64,000 nucleotides of DNA from Sphingomonas sp. CROZ-RG-20F-R02-07 (GCF_022662335.1 NZ_JAKNQJ010000005.1:62001-126000); one strand, 5' to 3'. Numbered from the stretch's first letter, positions 8,842 through 18,545 are shown. Notes: a model not told the origin generated them from the letters alone. Made by a program: numbers and translations.

Positions 8842-9008
8842 GGCACGGCTTCCTGCACGTTGGGCGCTTCCTGCACGTTCGGCTCCCGCCATCACGACGA
8901 CGCCGCGCGCCCCGATCCGCAGCGAGATCCCGTTGGTTCTTATACCCAATCTGTGGCAACTGCACGGCCGATGCGGCGGGGTGCCGCGGCGGTGCGAGGA
9001 GTGGGCCC

Positions 9009-10475
9009 CTGGACGTCCGATCGAACCGGGGCCGCGCGGACGCGGCCACGCTGCTGCTGCTGCTCGCGGCCTTCGCGCTCAGGGGCTGGGAATTCGGCAA
9101 TCCCGTGATCCATGTCGACGAGCAATATTATTTGCTGGTGGGCGACCGGATGCTGCACGGCGCGGTGCCCTATGTCGATCTGTGGGACCGCAAGCCCGTC
9201 GGTCTGTTCCTGATCTATGCGGCGATGCGGCTGCTGCCGGGCGACGGGATCCTCGCCTATCAGATCGTCGCCACGCTCTTCGCCGCCGCCACCGCGATGC
9301 TGGTGGCGAAGGGCGCGCGGATGTTGGGCGCGGGCCGGCTGGCGGCTTTGGGGGCGGGGCTCGCCTATCTCGTCTGGCTGCCGCTGCTGAGCGGGCGGGG
9401 CGGGCAGTCGCCGGTGTTCTACAATCTGTTCATGACTGGGGCCGCGCTGCTGACGCTGCGGCTGCCGGGGCTCGCCACCCGGCGCGCGATCGTCGCGAAC
9501 GGCGCGGCGGCGTGCCTGCTGGCGGGCCTGGCGATCCAGACCAAATACACGCCGTTCGTCGAGGGCGCGTTCTTCGGGATCGTCCATCTCCGGTATCTCC
9601 GCCGGGCCGGGGCACGGTGGGGAATCGTCCCCGCGGCGTTGCTGTGGATCGCGCTCGGCGTGTTGCCCACCGCGCTGGTCGTCGCCGATTTCGCGATGCG
9701 CAGCCGGGCGGTGTTCGACCTGTTCTGGTTTTCCAATTTCGGATCGGTGCAGCTTCGCCGCGGTTATCCCGCCGCCAAGATCGTCGGGCGGCTGTCGGGC
9801 ACCTGGGCGCAGCTCGCGCCGCTGGTGCTGTGCGCTGCGGTCACCACGCAGCGCGTGCGCACGCCCGAAATGCGGATCGCGCTCGGCTGGCTCGCGGCGG
9901 GGCTGGTGGGTTACGTCATGATCGGCGCGTTCTTCGATCATTACGCGCTGCCCCTGGTGGCGCCGCTCGCGATCCTGGCGGCGCCCGCCTTCGCCCGCCG
10001 GCCGCGCGTGATGGCGGCGGTGATCGCCGCCGGCATGGCGGTGCTGGTGGCCAAGGCGGTGCTGCGGCCGAACGACGCCGCGGGCGCGCGGGCGCTGGGC
10101 CGCGTGGTGGCGGCGAACGACGCCGGCGGCTGCCCCTATGTCTTCGCTGGCGATTCGGTCACCTATCTGCTCGCCCATGCGTGCACGCCCACCGCCTATG
10201 CCTTTCCCTCGATGCTCGCCTATGCCCCCGAACAGGGCGCGAGCGGGGTGGACGAGGCGGCCGAGGTGCGCCGGATCATGGCCAAGCGCCCGCCCGTCGT
10301 CGTGACGCTCGCCGTGCCGCTCGCGCCGTGGAACCCCGATACGCACGCCATCGTCGCCGCCGCGCTCGCCCGCGATTACCGGCCGGTGTTCGCCACCCCG
10401 CGCGAGGGCACCATCGCGGTCGCGTGGCTGCGGCGCGACCGGCGCTTCGTCCGGCCGGCAGCCGAACCCCGGTGA
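9009..10475 (+). CDS. ArnT/PMT-like (GT39/GT83-type) membrane glycosyltransferase
   Basis: This is a multispanning protein with the signature region of polyprenyl-phosphate-sugar-dependent glycosyltransferases near the N-terminus: NPVIHVDEQYYLLVGDR, then YVDLWDRKPVGLFLIYAAMR, where the acidic DE pair after the first membrane span is the usual catalytic site. About ten hydrophobic segments follow, with a soluble C-terminal part from about residue 350. Such enzymes move a sugar from a lipid carrier to a lipid or protein on the periplasmic side. The start is unresolved. Between 8610 and 9105 the frame has no ATG, GTG or TTG that keeps the first membrane helix; CTG at 9009 is given as the best guess, and GTG 9105 would delete that helix. 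The acceptor is unknown. Confidence 0.72.
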   Translation: MDVRSNRGRADAATLLLLLAAFALRGWEFGNPVIHVDEQYYLLVGDRMLHGAVPYVDLWDRKPVGLFLIYAAMRLLPGDGILAYQIVATLFAAATAMLVAKGARMLGAGRLAALGAGLAYLVWLPLLSGRGGQSPVFYNLFMTGAALLTLRLPGLATRRAIVANGAAACLLAGLAIQTKYTPFVEGAFFGIVHLRYLRRAGARWGIVPAALLWIALGVLPTALVVADFAMRSRAVFDLFWFSNFGSVQLRRGYPAAKIVGRLSGTWAQLAPLVLCAAVTTQRVRTPEMRIALGWLAAGLVGYVMIGAFFDHYALPLVAPLAILAAPAFARRPRVMAAVIAAGMAVLVAKAVLRPNDAAGARALGRVVAANDAGGCPYVFAGDSVTYLLAHACTPTAYAFPSMLAYAPEQGASGVDEAAEVRRIMAKRPPVVVTLAVPLAPWNPDTHAIVAAALARDYRPVFATPREGTIAVAWLRRDRRFVRPAAEPR

Positions 10476-10549
10476 GCGGCCCCCAGTGAGCGACCCCTTG
10501 TGGGACGTGGTGCCGGCGGCCAGATAGTGGCGATCCACGAGGAACCCGC

Positions 10550-12571
10550 ATGAATCCGCTGCTCGACACCGTTTCCCTGCCCCGTTTCACCGAATTCGCG
10601 CCGGAGCTGATCGCTCCCGCGCTCGACGCACTGATCGCGCGGCAGGACGCCGCGGTCGACGGCCTGGTCGCCGCGCGGCCTACGGATTTCGCCGCCGCCT
10701 GGCTGCCGCTGGAGCGGATCGACACCGATCTCGACGCGCTATGGTCCACCGTGTCGCACCTGCACGGCGTGGCGGACACGCCCGCGCTGCGCGCCGCGCA
10801 TGCCGAGGGGCAGCAGCGGCTCGTCGAGACCAGCATGCGGATGGGGCAGAATCGCGAGCTGTTCGAAGTGCTGACCGCGCTGCGTGATTCGTCGGGCTTC
10901 GCCGATCTGTCGGGGGTGGACCAGGCCGCGGTGATCCGCGCGATCCGCGGTTTCGAACAGTTGGGCGTCGGTTTGGACGCGGCGGCGCGCGAACGCTTCG
11001 GCGCGGTGCAGGTCGAGCTGTCGGCATTGGCCAACGCCTTTTCGAGCGCCGTGCTGGACGCGACCGAGGCGTGGAGCGAGCACGTCACCGACCCCGCGCT
11101 GCTCGCCGGCCTGTCGGATGCGGACAAGGACATGTTCGCCGCGGCGGCGCGGGCCAAGGGGCTGGAGGGCTGGCTCGTGACGCTCCAGCAGCCGAGCGTC
11201 AGCGCGATCCTCAGCTTCTGCGAAAACCGCGATCTGTGCGCGCGCGTCTACCGTGCCTATGGCACGCGCGCGTCCGATCAGGGGCCGAACGCCGGCGCAT
11301 ACGACAACGGCCCGCGGATCGCGCGCATCCTCGAGCTGCGCCGCGAGAGCGCCGCGCTGCTCGGCTATGCCGATCCCGTCGCCCTGTCGCTATCGACCAA
11401 GATGGCCGAGGATGCCGACGAGATCCTCGCCTTCCTGCGCGACCTCGCACGGCGCGCGCGGCCGTTTGCCGAGGCCGAGCTGGCCGAAGTGCGCGCTTAT
11501 GCCGCCGAGCATCTGGGCATCGCCGATCTCCAGCCCTGGGACATGGGCTTCGCCTCCAATCGCCTGCGCCAGGCGCGCTACGCGATCGACGAGCAGGCGG
11601 TGCGCGCCTATTTCCCGGTCGAGCGCGTCGTCGCAGGGTGGAAGACGCTGCTGACCGACCTGTTCGGGATCACGCTGGTGGAGCGCACCGACGTGGCATT
11701 GTGGCATGCCGATGCGCATTTCTACGATCTGCGCGATGCGGATGGCAGCGTATTCGCCGGGCTGTACGTCGATCTCCACGCACGCACCGGCAAGCGGGGC
11801 GGCGCATGGATGGCGCAGGCGCGATCGCGCATCGCGGACGGCGAGCGATCGGGCGTGCCGGTCGCCTATCTCACCTGCAACTTCGCGCCGGCGGGCGAGA
11901 CGACGCCCTCGCTGCTGAGCCACAACGACGTCGGCACGCTGCTGCACGAGACCGGCCACTGCCTCCACCATCTGTTCGGCCTGATCGAGCGGCCGATCAT
12001 CGGCGGTATCACCGGCTTCGAATGGGATGCGGTCGAGCTGCCGAGCCAGTTGATGGAAGACTTTGCCTGGGATCCGAAGGTGCTGACGGGGATGTCGGGC
12101 CATTATCGGACGGGCGAGCCGCTGCCGGCCGATCTGTTCGAACGGATGCTCGGCGCGCGGCGCTTCCAGGCGGGGCTGGGGCTGCTGCGCCAGGTGGAAT
12201 TCGCGATGTTTGACCTGCTGCTGCATCTGGGCACGCTCGGCGACGATCCGATCGCGGTGCACGATGCGGTGCGCAACGAGGTGGCGGTGACGCGGCCGCC
12301 CGAGTGGCACCGTTTCGCGCATGGCTTCAGCCATATCTTTGCGGGCGGTTATGCGGCGGGCTATTACAGCTATCTCTGGGCCGAACTGCTCGCCGCCGAC
12401 GCGTTTGGCGCGTTCGTGGCGGCGGGGCTGGTCGACCGCAAGACGGGCGATCGGCTGCGTGCAGAGATCCTGTCGCGCGGGGCGAGCCGCCCGGCGATCG
12501 ACAGCTTCCGCGCGTTCATGGGCCGCGATCCGGATCCGGCGGCGATGCTGGTGCGGCACGGCTTGCAGTAG
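10550..12571 (+). CDS. M3 family zinc metallopeptidase (oligopeptidase A / dipeptidyl carboxypeptidase type)
   Basis: This 673-residue cytoplasmic oligopeptidase has the zinc site LLHETGHCLHHLFG (HExxH at about residue 466) and the third-ligand region FEWDAVELPSQLMEDFAW shortly after, both typical of M3A peptidases. The N-terminus (MNPLLDTVSLPRFTEF) matches the family's start and the total length is normal. It degrades short peptides released by ATP-dependent proteases or signal peptidases. It starts 74 bp after the glycosyltransferase-like gene and is followed after 63 bp by the flavoenzyme gene on the same strand. OpdA/PrlC versus Dcp cannot be separated with confidence from motifs alone. 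Confidence 0.92.
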   Translation: MNPLLDTVSLPRFTEFAPELIAPALDALIARQDAAVDGLVAARPTDFAAAWLPLERIDTDLDALWSTVSHLHGVADTPALRAAHAEGQQRLVETSMRMGQNRELFEVLTALRDSSGFADLSGVDQAAVIRAIRGFEQLGVGLDAAARERFGAVQVELSALANAFSSAVLDATEAWSEHVTDPALLAGLSDADKDMFAAAARAKGLEGWLVTLQQPSVSAILSFCENRDLCARVYRAYGTRASDQGPNAGAYDNGPRIARILELRRESAALLGYADPVALSLSTKMAEDADEILAFLRDLARRARPFAEAELAEVRAYAAEHLGIADLQPWDMGFASNRLRQARYAIDEQAVRAYFPVERVVAGWKTLLTDLFGITLVERTDVALWHADAHFYDLRDADGSVFAGLYVDLHARTGKRGGAWMAQARSRIADGERSGVPVAYLTCNFAPAGETTPSLLSHNDVGTLLHETGHCLHHLFGLIERPIIGGITGFEWDAVELPSQLMEDFAWDPKVLTGMSGHYRTGEPLPADLFERMLGARRFQAGLGLLRQVEFAMFDLLLHLGTLGDDPIAVHDAVRNEVAVTRPPEWHRFAHGFSHIFAGGYAAGYYSYLWAELLAADAFGAFVAAGLVDRKTGDRLRAEILSRGASRPAIDSFRAFMGRDPDPAAMLVRHGLQ

Positions 12572-12634
12572 CGGGCGCGCGGGGGCAGGCTGGCGCAGAC
12601 CCCGCGGCGAGACGGGGCGCAGAGGATCCGGATC

Positions 12635-13795
12635 ATGCCCCATTATGGTGACTACCAGAACGCGATCTACGGCGCGGGGCTTGCCGGCATCGTGCCGCGC
12701 GTGCCCGTCGATTTCGCGCTGCTGGAGGCGCGCGCCACCGCGGCGATGCCGCCCCAGGTGCTCACCTATGTCCAGGGCGGCTGCGGCGACGAACAAACGC
12801 AGCGCCGCAACGCGGACGCGTTCGGCCATTGGGGCATGGTGCCGCGGATGATGGTGGACGCGACGCGGCGCGATCTGTCGGTCGATCTGTTCGGCATGGC
12901 GCTGCCGTCGCCCTTGTTCATGGCGCCGGTGGGGGTGATCGGGATCTGCACGCAGGACGGGCATGGCGACCTGGCCGCCGCGCGCGCCGCCGCCGAGACG
13001 GGGGTGCCGCTGATCGCCTCCACGCTCTCCAACGATCCGCTCGAGGACGTGGCCGCGGCATGCGGCGACACGCCCGGCCTGTTCCAGCTCTACACCCCCA
13101 AGGACAAGGACCTCGCCGCCAGCCTCGTGTCGCGCGCGGAGGCGGCGGGGTACAAGGGCATCGTGGTGACGCTCGACACCTGGGTGACGGGCTGGCGGCC
13201 ACGCGACCTGAACGTCGCGAACTTCCCGCAATTGCGCGGCGCGGTGCTGCGCAATTATTTCACCGACCCGGTCTTTCGCGCCCGGCTTGCCAAGCCGCCC
13301 GAGCAGGACCCCGCCGCCGCGATCCAGGCGTGGGCGCAGACCTTCGGCAAGGTGCTCACCTGGGCTGACATGCCGTGGCTGCGCTCGCTGACCACGCTGC
13401 CGATCGTCCTGAAGGGGATCTGCCATCGCGACGATGCCCGCCGCGCGGTGGGCGAGGGCGCGGACGGGATCTATTGCTCCAACCATGGCGGGCGCCAGGC
13501 AAATGGCGGGATCGCTGCGATCGACCTGCTGCCCGCCGTGGTCGAGGCGGCGGGCGACGTGCCCGTGCTGTTCGATTCGGGCGTGCGATCGGGCACCGAT
13601 ATCGTGAAGGCGCTGGCGATGGGCGCGCGGGCCGTCGGGGTGGGGCGGCCCTATGCCTATGGCCTTGCGCTCGACGGCGCGGCGGGCTGCGCGCATGTGC
13701 TGCGCTGCCTGCTGGCGGAGGCGGATCTGCTGATGGCGGTGAACGGCTATCCGACCATCGCGGACGTCCGCGCGGCGGGCGCGGTGCGGGTGTAG
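12635..13795 (+). CDS. FMN-dependent alpha-hydroxy-acid oxidoreductase, lactate 2-monooxygenase-like
   Basis: This is a 386-residue TIM-barrel flavoenzyme that oxidises L-2-hydroxy acids. Visible motifs are the N-terminal GGCGDEQTQRRNADAF segment typical of the lactate monooxygenase branch, FMN-contact regions APVGVIG and LFQLYTPKD, the catalytic-loop motif CSNHGGRQANGG with the active-site His, and the phosphate-binding DSGVRSGTDIVKALAMGA. The longer loop between strands (residues about 180-240) also resembles lactate 2-monooxygenase rather than lactate dehydrogenase LldD. Substrate preference cannot be set from sequence. It is followed by a 120-bp non-coding gap and the convergent permease gene. 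Confidence 0.88.
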   Translation: MPHYGDYQNAIYGAGLAGIVPRVPVDFALLEARATAAMPPQVLTYVQGGCGDEQTQRRNADAFGHWGMVPRMMVDATRRDLSVDLFGMALPSPLFMAPVGVIGICTQDGHGDLAAARAAAETGVPLIASTLSNDPLEDVAAACGDTPGLFQLYTPKDKDLAASLVSRAEAAGYKGIVVTLDTWVTGWRPRDLNVANFPQLRGAVLRNYFTDPVFRARLAKPPEQDPAAAIQAWAQTFGKVLTWADMPWLRSLTTLPIVLKGICHRDDARRAVGEGADGIYCSNHGGRQANGGIAAIDLLPAVVEAAGDVPVLFDSGVRSGTDIVKALAMGARAVGVGRPYAYGLALDGAAGCAHVLRCLLAEADLLMAVNGYPTIADVRAAGAVRV

Positions 13796-13915
13796 TCACA
13801 CAGCGCCGTTTGAGCCTGTCCCGCATTGCGAAGGCTCGCCTGCGGAAAACGTGCTTGGGCAGGCCCGGCACGAACGGAGCGAGATAACGCCATCCCTCTC
13901 AAGCGCCGTCTTCAT

Positions 13916-14692
13916 TCAGAGCAGCAGCTTGGCGCCCACCACCGCGAGAGTCGCCGCGAGGATCGGCCCGAGCACGCGATCGGGCACGCGCGAGGCCAGC
14001 AGGCTGCCCGCGACGATACCCGGGATCGATCCCGTCAGCAGCGATCCGAGCAGCGCGAGATCGACCGCGCCGAGGGCCCAATGACCGAGCCCGGCGACGA
14101 GCGTCAGGGGCACCGCATGGGCGATGTCGGATCCCACCAGCCGGTTGATCGGCAATTGCGGATAGAGCACGAGCAGCGCCGTCATCCCCAATGCGCCCGC
14201 GCCGACCGAGGTGAGCGACACCAGCACGCCCAGCAGCGCGCCGAGCAGGATGGTGAGCGCGGCGCGGTTCGGCCCTTCCACCGTACCGATGCGCGGCGTC
14301 AGCCATCCGACCAGACGCGCGCGGAACAGGGTGGCGATCGCGGTGACGACCAGGGTGGTGCCGAGCACCACCGTGATGACGTGGTCGACCGCCGCCGACC
14401 GCTCGCCCGCATGGCCGAGCAGGAGCAAGGTGACGAGCGTCGCCGGGATGCTGCCGGTGGCGAGCCGCCGCACGACGCGCCAGTCGACCGTGCCGCGCCA
14501 GCCATGCACCGTCGTGCCCACCGTCTTGGTGGCCGACGCATAGAGAAGATCGGTGCCGACCGCAGTCGCCGGGTGGAAGCCGAACACCAGCACGAGCAGC
14601 GGCGTCATCAGCGATCCGCCGCCGACGCCCGTCAGCCCGACGAGCAGCCCGACGACGACGCCGGCGATCGAATAATAGGGATTGATGTGCAG
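13916..14692 (-). CDS. TauE/SafE (UPF0721) family membrane permease
   Basis: This is a membrane protein of about 258 residues with eight or so predicted helices. It has the family's tandem glycine-rich repeats: GLTGVGGGSLMTPLLVLVFG near the N-terminus and SLTSVGAGALGMTALLVL in the second half. Members export or import sulfite, sulfoacetate or other organosulfur anions, but no sulfur gene is adjacent. The start is uncertain: no ATG, GTG or TTG lies upstream of the conserved first helix. CTG codons at 14692 and 14701 are the closest candidates; the internal ATG at 14608 would delete the first repeat. The preceding aminotransferase gene ends at 14698, so the two genes abut or overlap by a few bases and are probably cotranscribed. 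Confidence 0.8.
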   Translation of the reverse strand: MHINPYYSIAGVVVGLLVGLTGVGGGSLMTPLLVLVFGFHPATAVGTDLLYASATKTVGTTVHGWRGTVDWRVVRRLATGSIPATLVTLLLLGHAGERSAAVDHVITVVLGTTLVVTAIATLFRARLVGWLTPRIGTVEGPNRAALTILLGALLGVLVSLTSVGAGALGMTALLVLYPQLPINRLVGSDIAHAVPLTLVAGLGHWALGAVDLALLGSLLTGSIPGIVAGSLLASRVPDRVLGPILAATLAVVGAKLLL

Positions 14693-14697
14693 GACGC

Positions 14698-15909
14698 TCA
14701 GCCCGGCGTCTGCGTAGGCGTGTTGACGCCCATGCTGGCGAGATAGCGGCGCACGTTGCGCGCGGCCTGCCGCAGCCGTTGTTCGTTCTCCACCATCGCG
14801 ATCCTTACGAAGCCTTCGCCGTTCTCGCCATAGCCGACGCCCGGCGCGACCGCGACGTGTGCGCGGGTGAGTAATTGTTTGGAGAACTCAAGGCTGCCTA
14901 GGTGCGCGAGCGCCGGCGGCAGCGGCGCCCAGGCGAACATCGACGCCGCGGGCGAGGGAATGTCCCAGCCGGCGCGCGCGAAGCTCTCGACCAGCACGTC
15001 GCGGCGCTTGTGATAGAGCTGGCGGTTCTTCTCGACGATGTCCTGCGGGCCGTTGAGCGCGGCGCAGGCCGCTGCCTGGATCGGGGTGAACGCGCCGTAA
15101 TCGAGATAGGATTTCACCCGCGTCATCGCCGCGATCAGCTTCTTGTTGCCGACCGCGAAGCCCATCCGCCAGCCGGCCATCGAATAGGTCTTGCTGAGCG
15201 AGGTGAATTCGATCGCGACGTCCTTGGCGTCCTTCACCTGCAGGATCGACACGGTCGGCTTGCCGTCGAAATACAGTTCGGAATAGGCGAGGTCGGAGAC
15301 GATCCACACCTGGTTCTCGCGCGCCCAGGCGACGAGCCGTTCGTAGAAGGCGAGATCGACCGTCTCGGCGGTGGGGTTGGACGGATAGTTGACCACCAAC
15401 ACGCTGGGGCGCGGCACGGTGAACGCCATCGCGCGCTCCAGGCTTGCGAAATAGGCGTCGTCGGGCGTCGTCGGCACCGCGCGGATCGTGGCGCCGGCGA
15501 TGATGAAGCCGAAGGTGTGAATGGGATAGCTGGGGTTGGGCGCCAGCACCACGTCGCCCGGTGCGGTGATCGCGGTGGCGAGGCTCGCCAGCCCTTCCTT
15601 CGAACCCATGGTGACGACGACCTCGGTCTCGGGATCGATGTCCACGCCGAAGCGGCGACCGTAATAATTGGCCTGGGCGCGGCGCAGGCCCGGAATGCCC
15701 TTCGATTGCGAATAGCCGTGCGCGTCGGGCTTGCTCGCCACCTCGATCAGCTTTTCGATCACGTGCGGCGGCGGCGGCAGATCGGGATTGCCCATGCCCA
15801 GATCGATGATGTCCTCGCCGCCCGCGCGCGCCGCCGCCCGCATGCCGTTCACCTCGGCGATGACATAGGGGGGCAGGCGCTTGATGCGGTAGAACTCGTC
15901 GTCGGACAT
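14698..15909 (-). CDS. Class I/II PLP aminotransferase (AlaC / LL-diaminopimelate aminotransferase-like)
   Basis: A 403-residue fold-type I aminotransferase starting MSDDEFYRIKRLPPYVIAEV. Recognisable are DLGMGNPDLPPP, NPSYPIHTFGF, VNYPSNPTAE, the PLP-lysine motif SLSKTYSMAGWRMGF and a C-terminal GFVRIAMVENEQRL carrying the substrate-carboxylate Arg. The branch is the one annotated as alanine-synthesising AlaC or LL-diaminopimelate aminotransferase in proteobacteria; alanine formation from pyruvate is the more likely role. It is divergent from phaC across 145 bp. Confidence 0.9.
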   Translation of the reverse strand: MSDDEFYRIKRLPPYVIAEVNGMRAAARAGGEDIIDLGMGNPDLPPPPHVIEKLIEVASKPDAHGYSQSKGIPGLRRAQANYYGRRFGVDIDPETEVVVTMGSKEGLASLATAITAPGDVVLAPNPSYPIHTFGFIIAGATIRAVPTTPDDAYFASLERAMAFTVPRPSVLVVNYPSNPTAETVDLAFYERLVAWARENQVWIVSDLAYSELYFDGKPTVSILQVKDAKDVAIEFTSLSKTYSMAGWRMGFAVGNKKLIAAMTRVKSYLDYGAFTPIQAAACAALNGPQDIVEKNRQLYHKRRDVLVESFARAGWDIPSPAASMFAWAPLPPALAHLGSLEFSKQLLTRAHVAVAPGVGYGENGEGFVRIAMVENEQRLRQAARNVRRYLASMGVNTPTQTPG

Positions 15910-16054
15910 GGATGGGCCTTTCGTGAATGGGCTTCCTAACCCAGCCGGTGCGGGCGCGAAAGGCGGAGGGGGCGTCTCGTGCCGTCGCTGCGGCCGACGC
16001 ATGACGTCGCGCGTTCTTGTCGCTAGACTGCGAATCCAACGCGAGAGGATGCCC

Positions 16055-17764
16055 ATGGTCGATGCGCCCGAACCGCCGAACCCGGCCGATCCGCGCCATT
16101 GGGCCGCCGTGATCGGCGATGCGCAGCGGATGCTGCAAGAGCGGTTCGCGGTGCCCGCCGGCCTGCCGGGGATCCCGGGCTTCACCGATCCCGCCACGCT
16201 GGAACGCCTGCGCGACGGCTGGATCGAGGGAATCACGCTGTGGCAGCGCATGCTGCTCCCCGCCGAGCCGGCATCCGCGACACCGGCGGCACCCGAGCGC
16301 GACCGGCGCTTCAAGGCGGATGCGTGGCGCGACGATCCGCTCTTCGCGACCATCCGCCGCAGCTATGGCCTGATCGCGGAACAGGTGTTCGCCAGCATCG
16401 ATGCGCTGGAGGGGATCGATCCGGCGCAGCGCGATCGGCTGCGCTTTGGGGTGCGCGGCTGGATCGATGCGATGAGCCCGAGCAACTTCGCCGCGACCAA
16501 CCCCGAAGTGATCGCGAAGACGATCGAGACCGGCGGCGAGAATCTGCTGAAGGGGCTCGCCAATCTGCTCGGCGACCTGTCGCGCGGACAGATGACGCAC
16601 GTCGCCCCCGGCGCGTTCGAGCTGGGTCGCAACCTGGCCACCACGCCCGGCAAGGTGATCCTGCGCACACCGCTCTACGAGCTCATCCATTACGCACCGA
16701 CGACGCCCTCGGTGCTGGCGATCCCGCTCGTGATCTTTCCGCCCTGGATCAACCGATTCTACATCCTCGATCTGACGCCCGAGAAAAGTTTCATCCGCTG
16801 GGCGGTGGGCGAGGGGCTCTCCGTCTTCATGGTCTCGTGGAAATCGGCGGATGCGAGCATGGCCGATGTCGCCTGGGACGATTATGTCGCGGCGCAGCGC
16901 GGGGCGATCGATGCGGTGCGCGCGCTGCTGGCGGTGCCCGCGGTCCATGCCATCGGCTATTGCGTGGCGGGCACCACCCTTGCCGCCACGCTCGCGGTGC
17001 AGGCGGCGTGCGGCGAAGCCGACCGGGTGGCGAGCGCCACCTTCTTCACCGCGCAAGTCGATTTCTCCGAGGCCGGCGAGCTGAAACTGCTGGTGGACGA
17101 TGCGCTGATCGCGCTGACCGAGCAATTGTCGCCCGACGGGTTCCTCGACGGGCGGTTCATGGCGATGACGTTCAACGCGCTCCGCGGCCAGGATCTGATC
17201 TGGAACTACGTCACCAACAATTATCTGCTCGGCAACGACTATGCGGCCTTCGACCTGCTCCACTGGAACGGCGACACCACCAATCTGCCGGGCACCTGGC
17301 ACCGCAGCTATCTCGCCGATCTCTACCGCGACAACCGGCTGATCGAGCCGGACGCGCTGTCGGTGGGCGGGGTGGCGATCGATCTGCGGCGCGTGACGAC
17401 GCCCGCCTATGTCCAGGCGGGGCGCGAGGATCACATCGCGCCTGCCGCCAGCGTGTTCAAGCTGACCCATGCCCTGTCGGGGCCGGTCACGTTCGTGCTC
17501 GCGGGATCGGGCCATATCGCAGGCGTCGTGAACCCGCCCGCCGCGGGCAAATACCAATTTTGGACCAACCCGGATCGCACCGGGACGGTCGGTGAATTCC
17601 TGGCGGGCGCGACCGAGACGAAGGGGAGCTGGTGGCCGCACTGGCTCGCCTGGCTGCGCGGCCACGGCGCGGACAGCGTCGCGGCGGACGGTGCGCGGAT
17701 CCCGGGAGAGGGCGCCTATCCGCCGCTCGCCGACGCGCCCGGCGACTATGTTCGGATGCGGTGA
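16055..17764 (+). CDS. phaC: Class I poly(3-hydroxyalkanoate) synthase
   Basis: It polymerises 3-hydroxyacyl-CoA on PHA granules. The protein is about 569 residues, the usual class I length. The modified lipase box GYCVAGTT puts the catalytic Cys at about residue 303; the downstream Asp and His fit the family (YVQAGREDHIAP and GSGHIAGVVNPP). PFVIFPPWINRFYILDL-type sequence (IPLVIFPPWINRFYILDL) is another hallmark. ATG 16055 is preferred over 16049 because the GAGAGG Shine-Dalgarno sits six bases before it. A phasin gene follows 86 bp downstream, and phaB is about 14 kb away; no phaA or phaR gene is in the window. Confidence 0.96.
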   Translation: MVDAPEPPNPADPRHWAAVIGDAQRMLQERFAVPAGLPGIPGFTDPATLERLRDGWIEGITLWQRMLLPAEPASATPAAPERDRRFKADAWRDDPLFATIRRSYGLIAEQVFASIDALEGIDPAQRDRLRFGVRGWIDAMSPSNFAATNPEVIAKTIETGGENLLKGLANLLGDLSRGQMTHVAPGAFELGRNLATTPGKVILRTPLYELIHYAPTTPSVLAIPLVIFPPWINRFYILDLTPEKSFIRWAVGEGLSVFMVSWKSADASMADVAWDDYVAAQRGAIDAVRALLAVPAVHAIGYCVAGTTLAATLAVQAACGEADRVASATFFTAQVDFSEAGELKLLVDDALIALTEQLSPDGFLDGRFMAMTFNALRGQDLIWNYVTNNYLLGNDYAAFDLLHWNGDTTNLPGTWHRSYLADLYRDNRLIEPDALSVGGVAIDLRRVTTPAYVQAGREDHIAPAASVFKLTHALSGPVTFVLAGSGHIAGVVNPPAAGKYQFWTNPDRTGTVGEFLAGATETKGSWWPHWLAWLRGHGADSVAADGARIPGEGAYPPLADAPGDYVRMR

Positions 17765-17775
17765 GAAAATGGTGC

Positions 17776-17831
17776 GCTGCAACATAAACGGCTTGCAACC
17801 AAATCGCCGAACGTTTATTGTGCACTGCAGC
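17776..17831 (+). promoter_or_regulatory. TGCA-rich inverted motif upstream of the phasin gene
   Basis: The short phaC-phasin gap contains GCTGCA at 17776-17781 and its reverse complement TGCAGC at 17826-17831, with further TTGCAA and GTGCAC strings between. Alphaproteobacterial PhaR repressors bind TGC-rich sites in front of phasin genes, so this is a plausible PhaR-type operator. It rests on motif resemblance only. Confidence 0.35.
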
Positions 17832-17850
17832 AGAGGATTGGAGCAGGACC

Positions 17851-18525
17851 GTGAACGCCGAGACGCCGATCACCCCCGAGGCTGATGCCGACGCCGCCCA
17901 GGCGGCGATCGTCGAGACGATCGCGCATGCGGGCCCCGTCGACAGCGGCGTGCCCTTCGCCAATCCCAAGCGGAGCCGGGCCAAGCCCAGGGCGTTGCCC
18001 GTTTCCCAGACCGAAACCACAGCTGCCGCGATCCCCGCGGCCCCCACGCACGAGGATAGCATCATGGACAGCAGCACGTTCACCGCCGCCGCCGACACCA
18101 CCGCCGACGTTCAGGACAAGGCCCAGGCCGTGTTCGGCGATCTGAACGATCGTGCCAAGGGCGCAATGGAAAAGGGCGCGAAGATGATCGAAGAGCTGAA
18201 CGCCTTCGGCAAGGGCAATGTCGAGGCGATCGTCGAATCGTCGAAGATCGCGGCGCGCGGTTTCGAGACGATCGGCCAGGACGCCGCGGATTACGGCCGC
18301 AAGTCGTTCGAGGGCGTCGCCGCCGCTGCGCGGACCATGGCCAGCGTGAAGTCGCCGACCGAGTTCCTGAAGCTCCAGAGCGATTTCATGCGCCAGATGT
18401 TCGACTCGATGGTCGCCGAGACGTCGAAGAACACCGAGACGATGCTGAAGCTGGCCGGCGAGGTCGCGCAGCCGATTTCGAACCGCGTCGCGCTCGCCGC
18501 CGAGAAGATGAAGATCGCCGCCTGA
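17851..18525 (+). CDS. Phasin family protein
   Basis: This is a PHA granule-coating protein. The Phasin_2 region covers roughly residues 75-220 and has the amphipathic helical pattern of the family ([39 protein letters not shown]). A Pro/Ala/Lys-rich N-terminal extension precedes it. The GTG at 17851 is chosen because an AGGATTGGAGCAGGA stretch lies just upstream. A shorter start at ATG 18064 ([11 protein letters not shown], preceded by GAGGATAG) would give only the phasin domain and cannot be excluded. It lies directly downstream of phaC and ends in a strong terminator. Confidence 0.87.
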   Translation: MNAETPITPEADADAAQAAIVETIAHAGPVDSGVPFANPKRSRAKPRALPVSQTETTAAAIPAAPTHEDSIMDSSTFTAAADTTADVQDKAQAVFGDLNDRAKGAMEKGAKMIEELNAFGKGNVEAIVESSKIAARGFETIGQDAADYGRKSFEGVAAAARTMASVKSPTEFLKLQSDFMRQMFDSMVAETSKNTETMLKLAGEVAQPISNRVALAAEKMKIAA

Positions 18526-18545
18526 GCGCCGATTGCCTGGACGTC

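Noticed and set aside
11390..13696. A 768-codon minus-strand open frame
   Set aside because: It is antisense to the M3 peptidase and the hydroxy-acid oxidoreductase and has no recognisable domain.
13796..13915. Small gene or RNA in the gap after the hydroxy-acid oxidoreductase
   Set aside because: No good reading frame or stable hairpin with a T-run was found; it only holds short repeat-like strings such as CGAACGGAGCGAG.
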